Shown one piece after another: positions 1-9,936 of a DNA stretch of 64,000 nucleotides. The position numbers and the translations under genes were made by a program. Source of the DNA: Mycobacterium sp. (GTDB taxonomy: Bacteria > Actinomycetota > Actinomycetes > Mycobacteriales > Mycobacteriaceae). Numbering within the stretch: position 1 is the stretch's first letter; each line of letters opens with the position of its first letter. The notes under the pieces were generated by a model, which ran no database searches, was not told the origin of the DNA, and saw nothing but the letters and a program-made list of their open reading frames with translations. Location: positions 1 to 64,000 of the forward strand of contig RXJD01000021.1 in assembly GCA_003987775.1 (NCBI GenBank). The letters run 5' to 3'.

Positions 1-66
1 GTCGAGTTCGAAGCCGCGTTCTACGATGCACAACGGACCGACCAACCACTGATCGGAATCCAATAG
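1..66 (+). CDS. IS3-family transposase (OrfB), C-terminal end only
   Basis: The first 21 codons read in frame 1 (VEFEAAFYDAQRTDQ... ending LIGIQ) and stop at TAG 64-66. The VEFE-A-FY start is the usual C-terminus of the rve/DDE integrase domain of IS3-family OrfB transposases. The rest of the gene lies upstream of the window. An inverted-repeat-like end follows four bases after the stop, which supports the IS assignment. Whether the element is intact cannot be judged from this piece. Confidence 0.7.
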   Translation, partial: VEFEAAFYDAQRTDQPLIGIQ

Positions 67-69
67 CCC

Positions 70-97
70 GAGTCTCCGGCAGAACCAGGGCGATTCA
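70..97 (+). repeat. Right terminal inverted repeat of the IS3-family element
   Basis: This 28-bp stretch starts GAGTCTCC and ends GGGCGATTCA. Its reverse complement, TGAATCGCCC...GGAGACTC, resembles the terminal repeats of IS3/IS6110-type elements (TGAACCGCCCC...GGAGACTC). It ends in CA, as IS3 right ends do. The matching left end is outside the window, so the target duplication cannot be checked. Confidence 0.65.
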
Positions 98-507
98 CTT
101 ACCCTTCCAGGCATCACAGGGGCGCCGGCTCTGAAGAATGCAAAGTTCTACGGTTCGGCCGCGGAGATTGCCCAAACCGGATCCGGGTCTATCGATATCA
201 AGGGAACCCAGCAGGTCTTGCATCGCAGCCCGTCGCCGCTCCAGAATCAATTGAGGCCCCCATCCTTCAACCTCCATACCCCTCAGCGGGCGTTATGCCG
301 GAAGGCAGGGAATGGTCAGCGGACTCGGCTCATGAGTCCCGTACCTCGATCTATCAGTTAGCAGTGCCCGCCGCGTTGGCCATTGGGTTCGCGCGGCACA
401 TACGGAAGATACGAGACCGGCAGAAACACAGTTAGCTATAACCGGCTGCGGACCGGCTGCCTGCCCTCGCCCGGCGAAGAGTTGCTGGTGCGAACTGTTT
501 TGCCCAG
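98..507. other. Non-coding stretch between the IS end and the ATPase operon
   Basis: About 410 bp. A 60-codon frame on the minus strand (277 down to 95) has its stop inside the IS end, so it could be the remnant of a gene cut by the insertion, but its sequence resembles no family I recognise. No convincing promoter, RNA gene or terminator was seen. Confidence 0.3.
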
Positions 508-879
508 TTAGTTGGATGACTTCGCTACCGCCGACTGCACCGCCAGCTCCCGCACCTGCCCCACCAAATGCCGCACCTCCGCAGGGGACGGCTGCAACTC
601 GTAGGCATGGTGGTGCACCGCCCGACTCAGCGCGTGCCACACCCGCCTGGCCCGCTCCCCCACATCAACTCCCTTATTTCTACCTAGCACAACGAGTTTC
701 GAGGTCACCGTCGGCGGCTTCTGGCCGGCCGAACACCACACGGCACTTTCATCGTTCAGCCAATCCTCGAGCGCCATCCTTGCCAGCAAGGCCGCCGTCC
801 GCGCCGCACGGGGCCCGAGCGCGATGCGGCCGTCCAGAATCTCATCTGCGTAACCGAGCAACTTGGCACGCCCAATCAT
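508..879 (-). CDS. Small HEPN-like protein coupled to the SMC-like ATPase
   Basis: This 123-residue protein has an ATG that overlaps the stop of the upstream ATPase (ATGA at 876-879), so the two are translationally coupled and probably act together. It is mostly helical by appearance. One helix (residues ~24-41, ARTAALLARMALEDWL) is followed by a second segment with WHALSRAVHHHAYEL (~83-97), where an Arg sits a few residues before a run of His. This resembles the R-x4-6-H signature of HEPN ribonucleases and HEPN-like nucleotide-binding domains. No signal peptide or membrane segment is seen. The family call is inference from this motif and the fold pattern. A role as toxin or effector of the ATPase is plausible but unproven. 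Confidence 0.6.
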   Translation of the reverse strand: MIGRAKLLGYADEILDGRIALGPRAARTAALLARMALEDWLNDESAVWCSAGQKPPTVTSKLVVLGRNKGVDVGERARRVWHALSRAVHHHAYELQPSPAEVRHLVGQVRELAVQSAVAKSSN

Positions 880-3317
880 GCGCTGGCCCCGGCCAGGTCA
901 CCGACGGCGAGTCGAGCGTCGTTGACGGCAGTTCTGTACTCGGTAACTCCCTGATGGATACCCTTGTTCGCGACCGTGAGAGTGTCTCGTCGCGCACGGC
1001 CGCCTGCTTTCCATTTGTCAACCGCCGCCTGATCATCGGCATCGCCGGCCAACGCCAGCGCCAGCCTTCTCGCCGTCTTGTTGGCGTTTTCCCAGGCCGC
1101 CTCAACCTCCTCGCGAGATCGCCCCTCCCTGAACGCCTTTATTGCATAGACCTCCCAGGCGGTGGCCTCCAATGCTTCTCGACAAAGAGCTGGGATTGCC
1201 GACCTCTTGACGTCCTCGGGCACCGCTTCGTCGGCTGCGATCGCGAAGGCGTCGTCAAGCAGACGTGTGGCAGGTCGTGTCGAATCCACCACACTGATGG
1301 CCGAGTTCGTCGCCCGCGTCACCTCCACAATTCGCGCGGGCGCACGAGAGGTACGGATCGCCGCTGGAAGGCGGTTGTCGTGGGTCAGGACAATGACCTG
1401 CCGATCCTTCGCCAACCCTGTGAGCACGTCGAGGAACCCGTCGATCTTCGAGGGATCCATCGCTTGGATCGGATCATCGAAAACCAGGAATCGGAAGGGG
1501 CTTTCCGGCGATGTCGCCCGCGGAATGAAGACGGCCAGGGCCAGCGCTTGCAGCTCGCCTTGACTCATCACCCCGAATGCCTCGGTTTCAGATCCGTCGA
1601 CCGCTGCACGCAGTACGACACGCCTGGTGGTCTTTTGCCCTTCGAGGCGGATTGCGCCCAGGTCCACATTGCTTTCTTGTCGAAGCGCCGCCCAGATCTG
1701 GCGGGACTCCTCGGTCAGGGGTGCCAGCCGCTCGTTGCGCAGCTGACCGGCGTTGGCCTGCAACCATTTCAGCGCTTCAGTAGCGATCGTGCATTGCTGA
1801 GCCACGCCGGCAGCTGCTTCCGCCTTCTGCAGCCAATCTGCCAACTTGAACGCCACCGGGCTCCACAAGTCTTCGCGCGCTTGGATCAGAGCTGTGGCTT
1901 CCTGAACGAGATCCAAGTACGCGACCCGCAGCGGCGGCACCGTGGTCGTGACGTGTTCGACCAGGGCGAGATCGTCATCGACTGGCAGCTCGGCGAAGTC
2001 GTCATACATCGAGCGCGCCGCGTCTAGTCCGCTCAGCTCAGCATCGGACATAGGTGGCCGGAGCACGTTTCGCACCATCGTGACCACAGCCGATCGGGCC
2101 TGTCGACTCTCTGCGCGGGCGGCAGTCAGAGCCCGCGCGGCGCTCTCGGCACGCTCGAGGGCGGCGCGCGCGGCAACAGCCCAGTTTGCGTCGAGACTTC
2201 CCTGACCGCAGACCGGACAACTCTGATCACCATGGTGCTCGTGGAATTCCAAGCTCGATTCGAGCAGGCGCGCGCGGTCTGCAGCAACGGTATCGGCGCG
2301 CAGCGCTTCCTGTCGTTCCGCCCGCGCGGCAGACCTCAGCACCGCGAGTTTGAGTTCGACATCTTCAGCCGTCGGTACTACCAACTGGCGCGCCTGCTCC
2401 CAAGCAGCCGGGATATCGGCTGCGGCGCCAGTGATCAAAGGCCGCACGATGTCGAGGGCGGGCTTGCTCTTTTTGACCTGCACTAGTGCGGTCGCGGCAC
2501 GAGAGTCCTCATGCGCCCCGAGGACGGGTTTCAGCGCGTCCGCGACCTTCTTGAGTTCAGCAGCGGGCACCCTGAGCTTCTTGACCTCAGCGTCAAGAAT
2601 ATCGACGGCTGTGGTCAACTGCTCCAACCCCAACAGCCGGTAGAGCTGGTCGTAGAACTCGCTGGGCTTACCTTCGAGAATGCTGCTGAGCTCGTCGTAG
2701 CTCAGCAGTGGTCGGTACATGGTCAACGCTGCGTCCCACCCCAACACGCTAACGGGCTCGCGCTTCTGGCCTTTGCGCTGCACCCACCGATGCATCTGCC
2801 CGACGGGCACGTCGTCACCCGGGGACCAGTCGACACCAATTGTTGTTGTGCCTGAGCCTTCTTCGGCAATATCGATCCGGATCTGTGCCGGATCGCCGGC
2901 GTGCAGGTTGCGCCAGTTCTGCGACCACACCACCGGCTTGTCTTTCCATCGCGAGTTGACGCCGGTGAGCGCCAGTTCCAAAGCCTCGGCGAGAGTGGAC
3001 TTTCCCGAGCCATTGCGGCCGGCGATCACGGTCAAACCTGGGCCCGGCTGCAGCGGAACGCTAACCTTCGACCCGATGCCACGGAATCCGGACACGGTGA
3101 TGGATGCGAGATAAGCGCCGACTGGTTCGTTGAAGGGCTCATCGGACGCGCCCAGCGAATCCGCCAGTTGGGAGGAAGCACCCGCGCCTCCTAGAGCCTC
3201 GGACAACACGTCAGGGTCCTCCAGCGCTGCCAACACGGCGAGCCGCGCCGGCTCGCTCAGCGAGACATCCGCATCCGCCAGCGCTAATACATAGTTCTTG
3301 AGTGTCTCAGTTCCCAC
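876..3317 (-). CDS. SMC/RecF-like AAA ATPase with CPxC hook-like motif
   Basis: This 813-residue protein starts at GTG 3317 behind a strong GGAGGAGGGG ribosome site. It has an ABC-type head: Walker A GRNGSGKST (~100-108), the signature-like MSQGEL (~584), Walker B LVFDDP with a following D-loop (~616), and an H-loop LTHD. Between the halves is a long, probably coiled-coil region containing CPVCGQG (~367-373), similar to the zinc hook of Rad50, SbcC and RloC. The last ~120 residues hold ALCREALEATAW and NKGIHQGV, which look HEPN-like. This architecture recalls RloC-type or other defence-associated ATPases rather than housekeeping RecF or RecN. Its partner is the overlapping 123-residue HEPN-like gene. 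A nucleic-acid-sensing ATPase driving an RNase-like effector is inferred. Confidence 0.8.
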   Translation of the reverse strand: MGTETLKNYVLALADADVSLSEPARLAVLAALEDPDVLSEALGGAGASSQLADSLGASDEPFNEPVGAYLASITVSGFRGIGSKVSVPLQPGPGLTVIAGRNGSGKSTLAEALELALTGVNSRWKDKPVVWSQNWRNLHAGDPAQIRIDIAEEGSGTTTIGVDWSPGDDVPVGQMHRWVQRKGQKREPVSVLGWDAALTMYRPLLSYDELSSILEGKPSEFYDQLYRLLGLEQLTTAVDILDAEVKKLRVPAAELKKVADALKPVLGAHEDSRAATALVQVKKSKPALDIVRPLITGAAADIPAAWEQARQLVVPTAEDVELKLAVLRSAARAERQEALRADTVAADRARLLESSLEFHEHHGDQSCPVCGQGSLDANWAVAARAALERAESAARALTAARAESRQARSAVVTMVRNVLRPPMSDAELSGLDAARSMYDDFAELPVDDDLALVEHVTTTVPPLRVAYLDLVQEATALIQAREDLWSPVAFKLADWLQKAEAAAGVAQQCTIATEALKWLQANAGQLRNERLAPLTEESRQIWAALRQESNVDLGAIRLEGQKTTRRVVLRAAVDGSETEAFGVMSQGELQALALAVFIPRATSPESPFRFLVFDDPIQAMDPSKIDGFLDVLTGLAKDRQVIVLTHDNRLPAAIRTSRAPARIVEVTRATNSAISVVDSTRPATRLLDDAFAIAADEAVPEDVKRSAIPALCREALEATAWEVYAIKAFREGRSREEVEAAWENANKTARRLALALAGDADDQAAVDKWKAGGRARRDTLTVANKGIHQGVTEYRTAVNDARLAVGDLAGASA

Positions 3318-3393
3318 TGCCCCTCCTCCTAATGGAAGAGACTAAGAGCAGGAGGCGACAACTCACAGGCCTTTTGCGAAGACATTTATGACC

Positions 3394-3445
3394 TCATAGC
3401 GAACGCCTGCGCAAGCTTGGCGCGTCGTGGTTTCATAGCCAACGC
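3394..3445. promoter_or_regulatory. 13-bp direct repeats in the divergent promoter region
   Basis: TCATAGCGAACGC (3394-3406) and TCATAGCCAACGC (3433-3445) differ at one base and lie 39 bp apart, about four helical turns. They sit in the 162-bp space between the divergent ATPase and giant helicase genes. They could be operator sites for a shared regulator. No regulator gene is adjacent. Confidence 0.35.
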
Positions 3446-3520
3446 AAGCCTGTCGGTGGGAGGAATTAGGGTCGTCGCATGCCCGAACGCGGGCACTCAA
3501 GTCAGCTGGGGGGATCTGTC

Positions 3521-6500
3521 GTGAGCGAGACCAACTATCACTCCGTGGTAGGCGAGGCGCTGTCGGTGCTGATCGATGGTCTCACCCCCTTCATCAACGA
3601 CGTATCGACAAAGGCATTCCCGCCCAGCGTGTCATGGACTGAGCTACTTCGTCGCAAAGATGCAGCTGCCGGCCGACAAATGGGCGCGTATCGAACGGGC
3701 GACCTGTCATTAATGCTGCGGGCGATGACAGAAAGGCTCGGCGAATACGGTTTCCCATTCACCCGCAACCTGCCCCGAACGGTGCAGAACTACGCGAGCG
3801 AATTGCGGGATGTGCGCAACCGGTGGGCACACAACGAACCGTTTACGACGTCAGAGGCCTACCGGGCGATCGACTCGGCGGAGTTGCTGTTGCGTGCCGT
3901 CGGTGCGGCCTCGGCCGCCAGCGAGGCTGCCCGACTCAAGTCAACGGTCGTGCCGCTGCAACCTGGCGCGCCGGATGCCGAGCCGCGCCCCCGCACTGCT
4001 GGTGGGCCTGAACCGTCCGCGACCGAGACGGCTGATCAACCCGCGGCGCCTACCGCCCGTTTCGCGCCCTCGGCGAAGGTACCGCCGACCACTACGTCCA
4101 CGTCCCCAGCACGCATCGATATTCACGCCATCTCCGAGTTGAGCTATCCGATGGCGCACTGCCGCATCCCTGTTGTCGACCACGTCACCATCGACGGCAT
4201 CGCCGAGGAGTTGCGCGGGGCAGTGCTGCATGTCGACGTCGTGAGCGCCTCAGGCTCGCACGGCGGCCCGCGCGAACTGCATGTCGACGTCGCGGCCACG
4301 AAGCCGACGATCCTGCGCGACATCAACCTGGCGCTGGACCCAGCGTCCATGCTGACGGTGGAGGATCAACGACCAGGCATCATCCGAGCGATCCTGCGCA
4401 ATTCCAACGGCCAGTTAGTCGCCGAGGCATCGAAGGACGTCAACATCCTGGCTGCCAACCAGTGGAAAGCCACACCCCTGCAACTGGGTTTGGAGATGCT
4501 GGCAGCACATGTCCAGCCAAACGCAACAGCGGTTACCGCACTCCTGCCCGATGTCTCCGATCGGCTCAAGGCCGCCACCGGTCGGTCCGCGATCGACGGC
4601 TACCAGACCGAGAATCCTGAGCGCGTTGACGCCATCGCGCAAGCCGTTTACGACGCCATGCGCGCGCGGGACATCCGGTACGCCGAACCCCCGGCAAGTT
4701 GGGGGCTCGACGGTCAGAAGATCCGCACCCCGGCCGAGGTCCTGGAAGGTCGGCTAGGCACGTGCCTGGACACCGCCGTCACCATGGCCGCCGCGCTTGA
4801 GCAGGCCGGTGTCAACACCACGCTGTGGGTGCTCAAAGGTCATGCTCTGCTTGGATATTGGCGAGTCGACGCGGCCCTGCCGACGATCTCCACGACCGAG
4901 GTCATCGACGTCGCCAACCTGGTCGATCTCGGCCACCTCCGGCTCATCGAGACAACGATGCTGACCGGGGGCGACGAGTCCGCTCCGTTTGCCGATGCCG
5001 TCCACGCGCCCAGAAGCGCGCACCTTGGTGACGACTTGTCGAACATCCTCGGCATCACAGATATCCGACAAGCACGCATATCTCGAATCCACCCGCTGCC
5101 AAGCCGTGGGATCGGCCCCGACGGCAACGTTGTCGTCACCGAATACACCCCGGCGCAGGAACGGGTAGTCGCATATCAGCGTTCCGACTCGGCCACAGTC
5201 ACCCAATCACCAAAGGACTCGGTCCCGCCTCGCGTCGCCAAATGGAAGAACGCTCTGCTCGATCTGAGTCTGCGCAACAGGCTCATCCACTACACCGAAC
5301 GCGCTGGGTACCGCTTGGAGGTGCCAGGACCTGCGCTCAGCCAGTTCGAAGATGCCGTCAACGACGGCGTGCGTATCGCGCTGTTGGCATCCGACGCGGT
5401 CAAGGAGATCGATGTTGCCCGCGGAATCCGGTACGGGCGTGACCTTCCCGAACGCGAACGCGAACTGCTTCTCGCTGACAAGCGCAGCGTCTACGTCGAT
5501 GTCACCGATGCGGCATATAAGACACGTCTGCGGTCGCTTGCGTATAAAGCCAAAACCATTACCGAGGAGACCGGATCCAACAACCTCTATCTCACCTTCG
5601 GGATGCTGAACTGGCGACTCGATGACCGCGAACTGCGATCGCCACTGGTCCTGGTGCCAGTCACGATCAGCAGTGCAAATCGTGGCGAGCGCTACACACT
5701 CGTTCTTGACGAAGCCGGTATCTCAACGCCGAACTACTGCCTCATCGAGAAGCTCCGGGTCACTTTCAATTTGGAGATTCCCGAGCTCAGCAATCCGGCT
5801 CAAGACGCGTCCGGCATCGACCTGAGTGCCACACTCGACGCCGTCAGGCATGCAATAGCAAGAGTGGGACTGCATTTCCGCGTCGAGGACACGGTGCACC
5901 TGGCCATCTTGCAGTTCGCCAAGTTTCCCCTGTGGAAGGATCTCGACGACTCGTGGAAAACGCTGGCGAACAACAGCCTCGTCAGCCATCTGATCAACTC
6001 CCCATACCAACCGTTCACCGATCCGGTTGACAACCCCGGCGACGCACGCCTCGACCAACTCGGCGACGAAGTGCCGGTGCCCGCCGACTCGTCGCAACTG
6101 CAGGCAATAGCCGAAGCGGCGGCCGGACGGACCTTCGTCTTGGAAGGGCCCCCCGGTACCGGCAAGTCCCAGACAATCACCAATCTGCTGGCCCACGCTA
6201 TGGCAGCTGGGCGCCGGGTGCTGTTTGTAGCCGAGAAACGTGCCGCGCTGGACGTCGTCAAAAAACGCCTCGAGGCAGTCGGTCTGGGTGATCTTTCCCT
6301 TGACCTGCATGACAAGTCGTCGCGCCCCGCGGCCGTCCGCGAACAGATCCGTGCCGCGCTGGACCTTCAGGTGAGCGCCGACACCGATTCACTGCGCACC
6401 CAAACGGAGGCCGCCGAATCCAGCCGCAACGCGCTCGCCCGGTACGCCCGGCGCTTACATGAGACAAACGCTGCCGGCTTGTCGCTGTACTCGGCGCGCA

Positions 6501-9500
6501 CCGCCGAACTTGCCGCCGACCAGGACGTTCCTCCGATCGACGTGCCGCGAGACCTGGTAGCGGGCGGCTCGCCGGAGGCTTTGAAGGCCGTCGAGGGGGT
6601 CTTGCGCAACCTGCCGCAAGCCGCCGATTTGGCGCAGCCGCGAATCGATCACCCCTGGCACTTCATCGACTCCCTGCCTGGCCCACGATCCAGCGTCGCG
6701 GAAATTCACCGCTGCGCAGTCGAATTCGACTCAGCTCTAGCCGACGCCGTCGCGAGCGGGCTCACCATCGAAAGCCTGGCCCGTTGCGACGGAACCGCCG
6801 GCTTCGAAACGTGGGTGAAATTGTGTGCGGCTCCCCGCCACCCGTTAGCCGCTCTCGACGCACTGCGTGAGGGAGCTTGGACCGCGGAATTGGAGTCAAT
6901 CGGCAACAACCTGCTGTGGCTGGCCGACAACCCTCCTGCTTGGCGCACAACGTTTTCTGTCGACGCTGTCGACCTCGATATACCGGCGATCCACCAGGCA
7001 GCTGTTGCCGCCGACGAGTCAGGATTCTTCGGGCGAAAGAAACGCCGGCGCGCCGTCCTGGAGCAGCTTTCTCCGGTACTGATCATCGATCCGAAATCCG
7101 TTGACCTGAAAACGCTTACGCCGATGATCGCCAGCATCAATGACTCGTTCACAGCGGTGACCGATCTGCGCACCCGGGTGGCGCGGTTACCGGCGGGCAT
7201 CATCGACCAGCACTGGAACCCCCTGGTCCCGGAAGACGCAGGCACGATCCGGCAGGAACTCGCATGGCTGCGGTGGACGACCGCAATCTTGGCCAACCAA
7301 ACCAAGGATGCACACGTCGATGACCTGCGGTCCTTCTACGCCAACCAGCCGCTCGGCGCCTGTGCCGCCCAGCTCGCCCGTATAGCACCCGCCTGGGCCG
7401 CGCTGACGACAGCGACCGGATCTGCGCCTGAGAAGCAAAAGGAGTGGGCGCAGCCCGACCACTTCATCAACCGTTGGTGGGCGTCACGCGCTGCACGTCA
7501 CCTCAACGACACCGCGTCGATCGAAAACTGGATCAACCTGTTGCGCCTCGTCGATCCACTCAGTGCGGCCGGGATGGGTGCGCTACGCACCGCCATCCTC
7601 AACGGTGAGATCGACGCGGACGATGCAAGTTTGGCTTTCCGGCGCGGGTTGGCCGTAGTCTCCGTCGCGGAGCGTCAAGACGCCACCGCACTCGGCAGTT
7701 TCAATGCGGCGGCACACGACAAGATGATTGAGCGGTACACGAAGAGTTTGCGCTCCATCCGCGACGAGCTGCCCCGCGCCATACCGGCGTCGCTGTTGGA
7801 AAAGCGGCGGTTCGACGCGAACGCCTCCAGCGGTCAGATCGGAAACCTGCGGCGCCAACTCGACCGACGGCGCGGTGGCATGAGCGTTCGCGGTCTGGTC
7901 GAGCACTTCGGGGATGTGATCACCCAGATCATGCCGTGCACCCTGATGAGTCCTGACTCGGTCGCGCGTTTCTTCCCACCGAAGCCTGACTTTTTCGACA
8001 TCGTGGTCTTCGACGAGGCGTCCCAGATACGAGTGGCTGACGCGATCGGTGCGATGGGTCGCAGCCGCTCGGTGGTCGTCGTCGGAGACAGCAAGCAGAT
8101 GCCGCCCACGAGCTTCGCCGAGGTCAACGCGAACATCGACGACGACGAGAACTCCGACCAGGAGTCGTTCCTCGATGAGGAATCAATCCTCACCGAATGT
8201 GTTCATGCGCAGGTACCGCAGCAGTGGCTGTCGTGGCACTACCGAAGCCAAGACGAGGCACTGATCGCTTTCAGCAACCAGCACTACTACAACCGCCGAC
8301 TCGCATCCTTCCCGGCTCCGCGTCTTGAGGGTTTATCCGCTGGCACACAAGGGATCTCACTGATCCGTGTTAGCGGTACCTTCGAGCGCGCAGGCAAGGG
8401 CAAGACGCTGCGCACCAACCGCGTCGAGGCTGACGCGATCGTCGCCGAAGTCATGTCACGCTTCCAGAATTCACCCACCGCTGTGCCGTCGCTGGGCGTG
8501 ATCACCTTCAACGCCCAGCAACGCGATCTTATTGAAAACCTGCTGCGTGACAGCACAGACGAACGGATTGCCCGCGCACTCGATGAGCCCGACGGCCTGT
8601 TCGTCAAGAACCTTGAGAACGTCCAGGGCGACGAACGCGACACCATCCTGTTCTCTGTCGCCTTCAGCGCCAACGACAAAGGAGTGGTGCCGCTGAACTT
8701 TGGGCCACTGTCGAAGCCCGGTGGAGAGCGCCGACTCAATGTCGCGATCACGCGAGCGCGCCGGGAGGTGGTTCTCTACGCGAGCTTTGATCCCGAGGAC
8801 CTACGTGCGGAGGAAACCAGCCAGACCGGAACGAAGCATCTGAAGGCGTACCTGGAGATGGCCGCGCGCGGTGTTGAGGCCGACACTGGGCGTCGTGTGC
8901 CCGTGTTCGACCGGCATCGCGACGACATCGCCGAGGCGCTGCGCGCCGAAGGAGTGGTGGTGACGACAGACCTTGGCCTGTCCGACTTCAGGGTGGACCT
9001 CGTGCTCGCCGACGCAGCAGAACCCGATCGGCAACTCGTTGCGGTGCTGCTCGACGGCCAAGGCTGGCACGCGCGACGCACCGTGGCCGACCGCGACGCC
9101 CTACCCGTTGCTGTTCTGCGAGACATGATGCGCTGGCCGGCGGTGGAACGGGTGTGGTTGCCCGACTGGTTGAGACGGCGGGAGCATATCGTTGCGGGTC
9201 TGAAGGCCGCGGTGGATCAGGCCAGGGAGCGTGCGCTTTCCGGGGACACGGCGCCGGAGCCGGCAGAACCTGTGTTGCGTGCCGCTCCCCTGCGTCAGCC
9301 TCCGCCCCCTCAACGGGCGGTCCCTGTCAACAGAAGTTCTGCGCCACAACGGCATCCGATGATCCAGGTCTATCGCGAGTGGAAGCCGGGCCGACTCGGC
9401 GATGTCAGTGTCCTCGACGATCTGTCCAATTACTACGCGAAAGGGCGTGTCCGCGACGCGATTGTCAGCGCTATGAACGCGGAAGCGCCGATACACCCTC

Positions 9501-9919
9501 AGCGGCTCGCCAAGATGGTCGCCGCTGCTTTCGATCTGAACAGGGTCAACGAGACTCGACAACGATCGATCCAACAGCTTGTTCCTGCTGACTATCGGCG
9601 TCGGACGGGTGAGGGCTTCTATTGGCCTGTCGGTGTTGAGCCGGAGAACTGGCGGATCGTGCGGCGACCGCCGGACGGCGTCAGCCGACAACTGGACCAC
9701 GTGAGCCTGATCGAGATCGGTAACGCGATGATCGTGGTGGCTGAGCAGACGGGCGGAATCGTCGCGGATGAGCTGAAGCGTGAGGCACTGAATCTGCTGG
9801 GGAGTAAGCGGATTACGCAGGTAGTCGGGATGAGGCTCGGGCACGCGCTGACGGCAGCGCTTAAGCGAGGGGTGTTGCGGGAGAACGGTTCTGGGTTGAT
9901 TGTTTGCGAGCGAAGTTAG
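3521..9919 (+). CDS. HEPN-DUF4011-SF1 helicase-Vsr-like nuclease-DUF3320 protein (Hhe-like defence gene)
   Basis: GTG 3521 is preferred as start because GGGGGG lies eight bases upstream; an in-frame ATG at 3479 (SD GGGAGG) would add 14 residues. Numbered from 3479, the domains are: an Swt1-type HEPN (~15-145) with RNRWAHN, matching R-x4-6-H; a transglutaminase-like stretch (~410-465) with GTCLDTA and GHALLGYWR; DUF4011 (~587 on, KWKNALLDLSLRNRL); SF1/Upf1-like helicase with Walker A GPPGTGKS (~892), DEAS (~1513) and VAITRAR; a Vsr/MTES_1575-like nuclease fold (~1810-1905); and DUF3320 (~1990-2140). This order matches the single-gene hhe antiviral system as I recall it. A helicase sensing foreign nucleic acid with HEPN and DNA nuclease outputs is inferred. 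Confidence 0.88.
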   Translation: MSETNYHSVVGEALSVLIDGLTPFINDVSTKAFPPSVSWTELLRRKDAAAGRQMGAYRTGDLSLMLRAMTERLGEYGFPFTRNLPRTVQNYASELRDVRNRWAHNEPFTTSEAYRAIDSAELLLRAVGAASAASEAARLKSTVVPLQPGAPDAEPRPRTAGGPEPSATETADQPAAPTARFAPSAKVPPTTTSTSPARIDIHAISELSYPMAHCRIPVVDHVTIDGIAEELRGAVLHVDVVSASGSHGGPRELHVDVAATKPTILRDINLALDPASMLTVEDQRPGIIRAILRNSNGQLVAEASKDVNILAANQWKATPLQLGLEMLAAHVQPNATAVTALLPDVSDRLKAATGRSAIDGYQTENPERVDAIAQAVYDAMRARDIRYAEPPASWGLDGQKIRTPAEVLEGRLGTCLDTAVTMAAALEQAGVNTTLWVLKGHALLGYWRVDAALPTISTTEVIDVANLVDLGHLRLIETTMLTGGDESAPFADAVHAPRSAHLGDDLSNILGITDIRQARISRIHPLPSRGIGPDGNVVVTEYTPAQERVVAYQRSDSATVTQSPKDSVPPRVAKWKNALLDLSLRNRLIHYTERAGYRLEVPGPALSQFEDAVNDGVRIALLASDAVKEIDVARGIRYGRDLPERERELLLADKRSVYVDVTDAAYKTRLRSLAYKAKTITEETGSNNLYLTFGMLNWRLDDRELRSPLVLVPVTISSANRGERYTLVLDEAGISTPNYCLIEKLRVTFNLEIPELSNPAQDASGIDLSATLDAVRHAIARVGLHFRVEDTVHLAILQFAKFPLWKDLDDSWKTLANNSLVSHLINSPYQPFTDPVDNPGDARLDQLGDEVPVPADSSQLQAIAEAAAGRTFVLEGPPGTGKSQTITNLLAHAMAAGRRVLFVAEKRAALDVVKKRLEAVGLGDLSLDLHDKSSRPAAVREQIRAALDLQVSADTDSLRTQTEAAESSRNALARYARRLHETNAAGLSLYSARTAELAADQDVPPIDVPRDLVAGGSPEALKAVEGVLRNLPQAADLAQPRIDHPWHFIDSLPGPRSSVAEIHRCAVEFDSALADAVASGLTIESLARCDGTAGFETWVKLCAAPRHPLAALDALREGAWTAELESIGNNLLWLADNPPAWRTTFSVDAVDLDIPAIHQAAVAADESGFFGRKKRRRAVLEQLSPVLIIDPKSVDLKTLTPMIASINDSFTAVTDLRTRVARLPAGIIDQHWNPLVPEDAGTIRQELAWLRWTTAILANQTKDAHVDDLRSFYANQPLGACAAQLARIAPAWAALTTATGSAPEKQKEWAQPDHFINRWWASRAARHLNDTASIENWINLLRLVDPLSAAGMGALRTAILNGEIDADDASLAFRRGLAVVSVAERQDATALGSFNAAAHDKMIERYTKSLRSIRDELPRAIPASLLEKRRFDANASSGQIGNLRRQLDRRRGGMSVRGLVEHFGDVITQIMPCTLMSPDSVARFFPPKPDFFDIVVFDEASQIRVADAIGAMGRSRSVVVVGDSKQMPPTSFAEVNANIDDDENSDQESFLDEESILTECVHAQVPQQWLSWHYRSQDEALIAFSNQHYYNRRLASFPAPRLEGLSAGTQGISLIRVSGTFERAGKGKTLRTNRVEADAIVAEVMSRFQNSPTAVPSLGVITFNAQQRDLIENLLRDSTDERIARALDEPDGLFVKNLENVQGDERDTILFSVAFSANDKGVVPLNFGPLSKPGGERRLNVAITRARREVVLYASFDPEDLRAEETSQTGTKHLKAYLEMAARGVEADTGRRVPVFDRHRDDIAEALRAEGVVVTTDLGLSDFRVDLVLADAAEPDRQLVAVLLDGQGWHARRTVADRDALPVAVLRDMMRWPAVERVWLPDWLRRREHIVAGLKAAVDQARERALSGDTAPEPAEPVLRAAPLRQPPPPQRAVPVNRSSAPQRHPMIQVYREWKPGRLGDVSVLDDLSNYYAKGRVRDAIVSAMNAEAPIHPQRLAKMVAAAFDLNRVNETRQRSIQQLVPADYRRRTGEGFYWPVGVEPENWRIVRRPPDGVSRQLDHVSLIEIGNAMIVVAEQTGGIVADELKREALNLLGSKRITQVVGMRLGHALTAALKRGVLRENGSGLIVCERS

Positions 9920-9936
9920 TCGAAAGGAGACGTGCA

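Noticed and set aside
516..2027. Long plus-strand frame (~500 codons) over the ATPase genes
   Set aside because: Antisense to two well-supported minus-strand genes; its sequence is low-complexity Pro/Arg-rich and matches nothing.
508..3317. Septu (PtuA/PtuB) system
   Set aside because: The small partner shows no HNH motif; its R...HHH pattern fits HEPN better.
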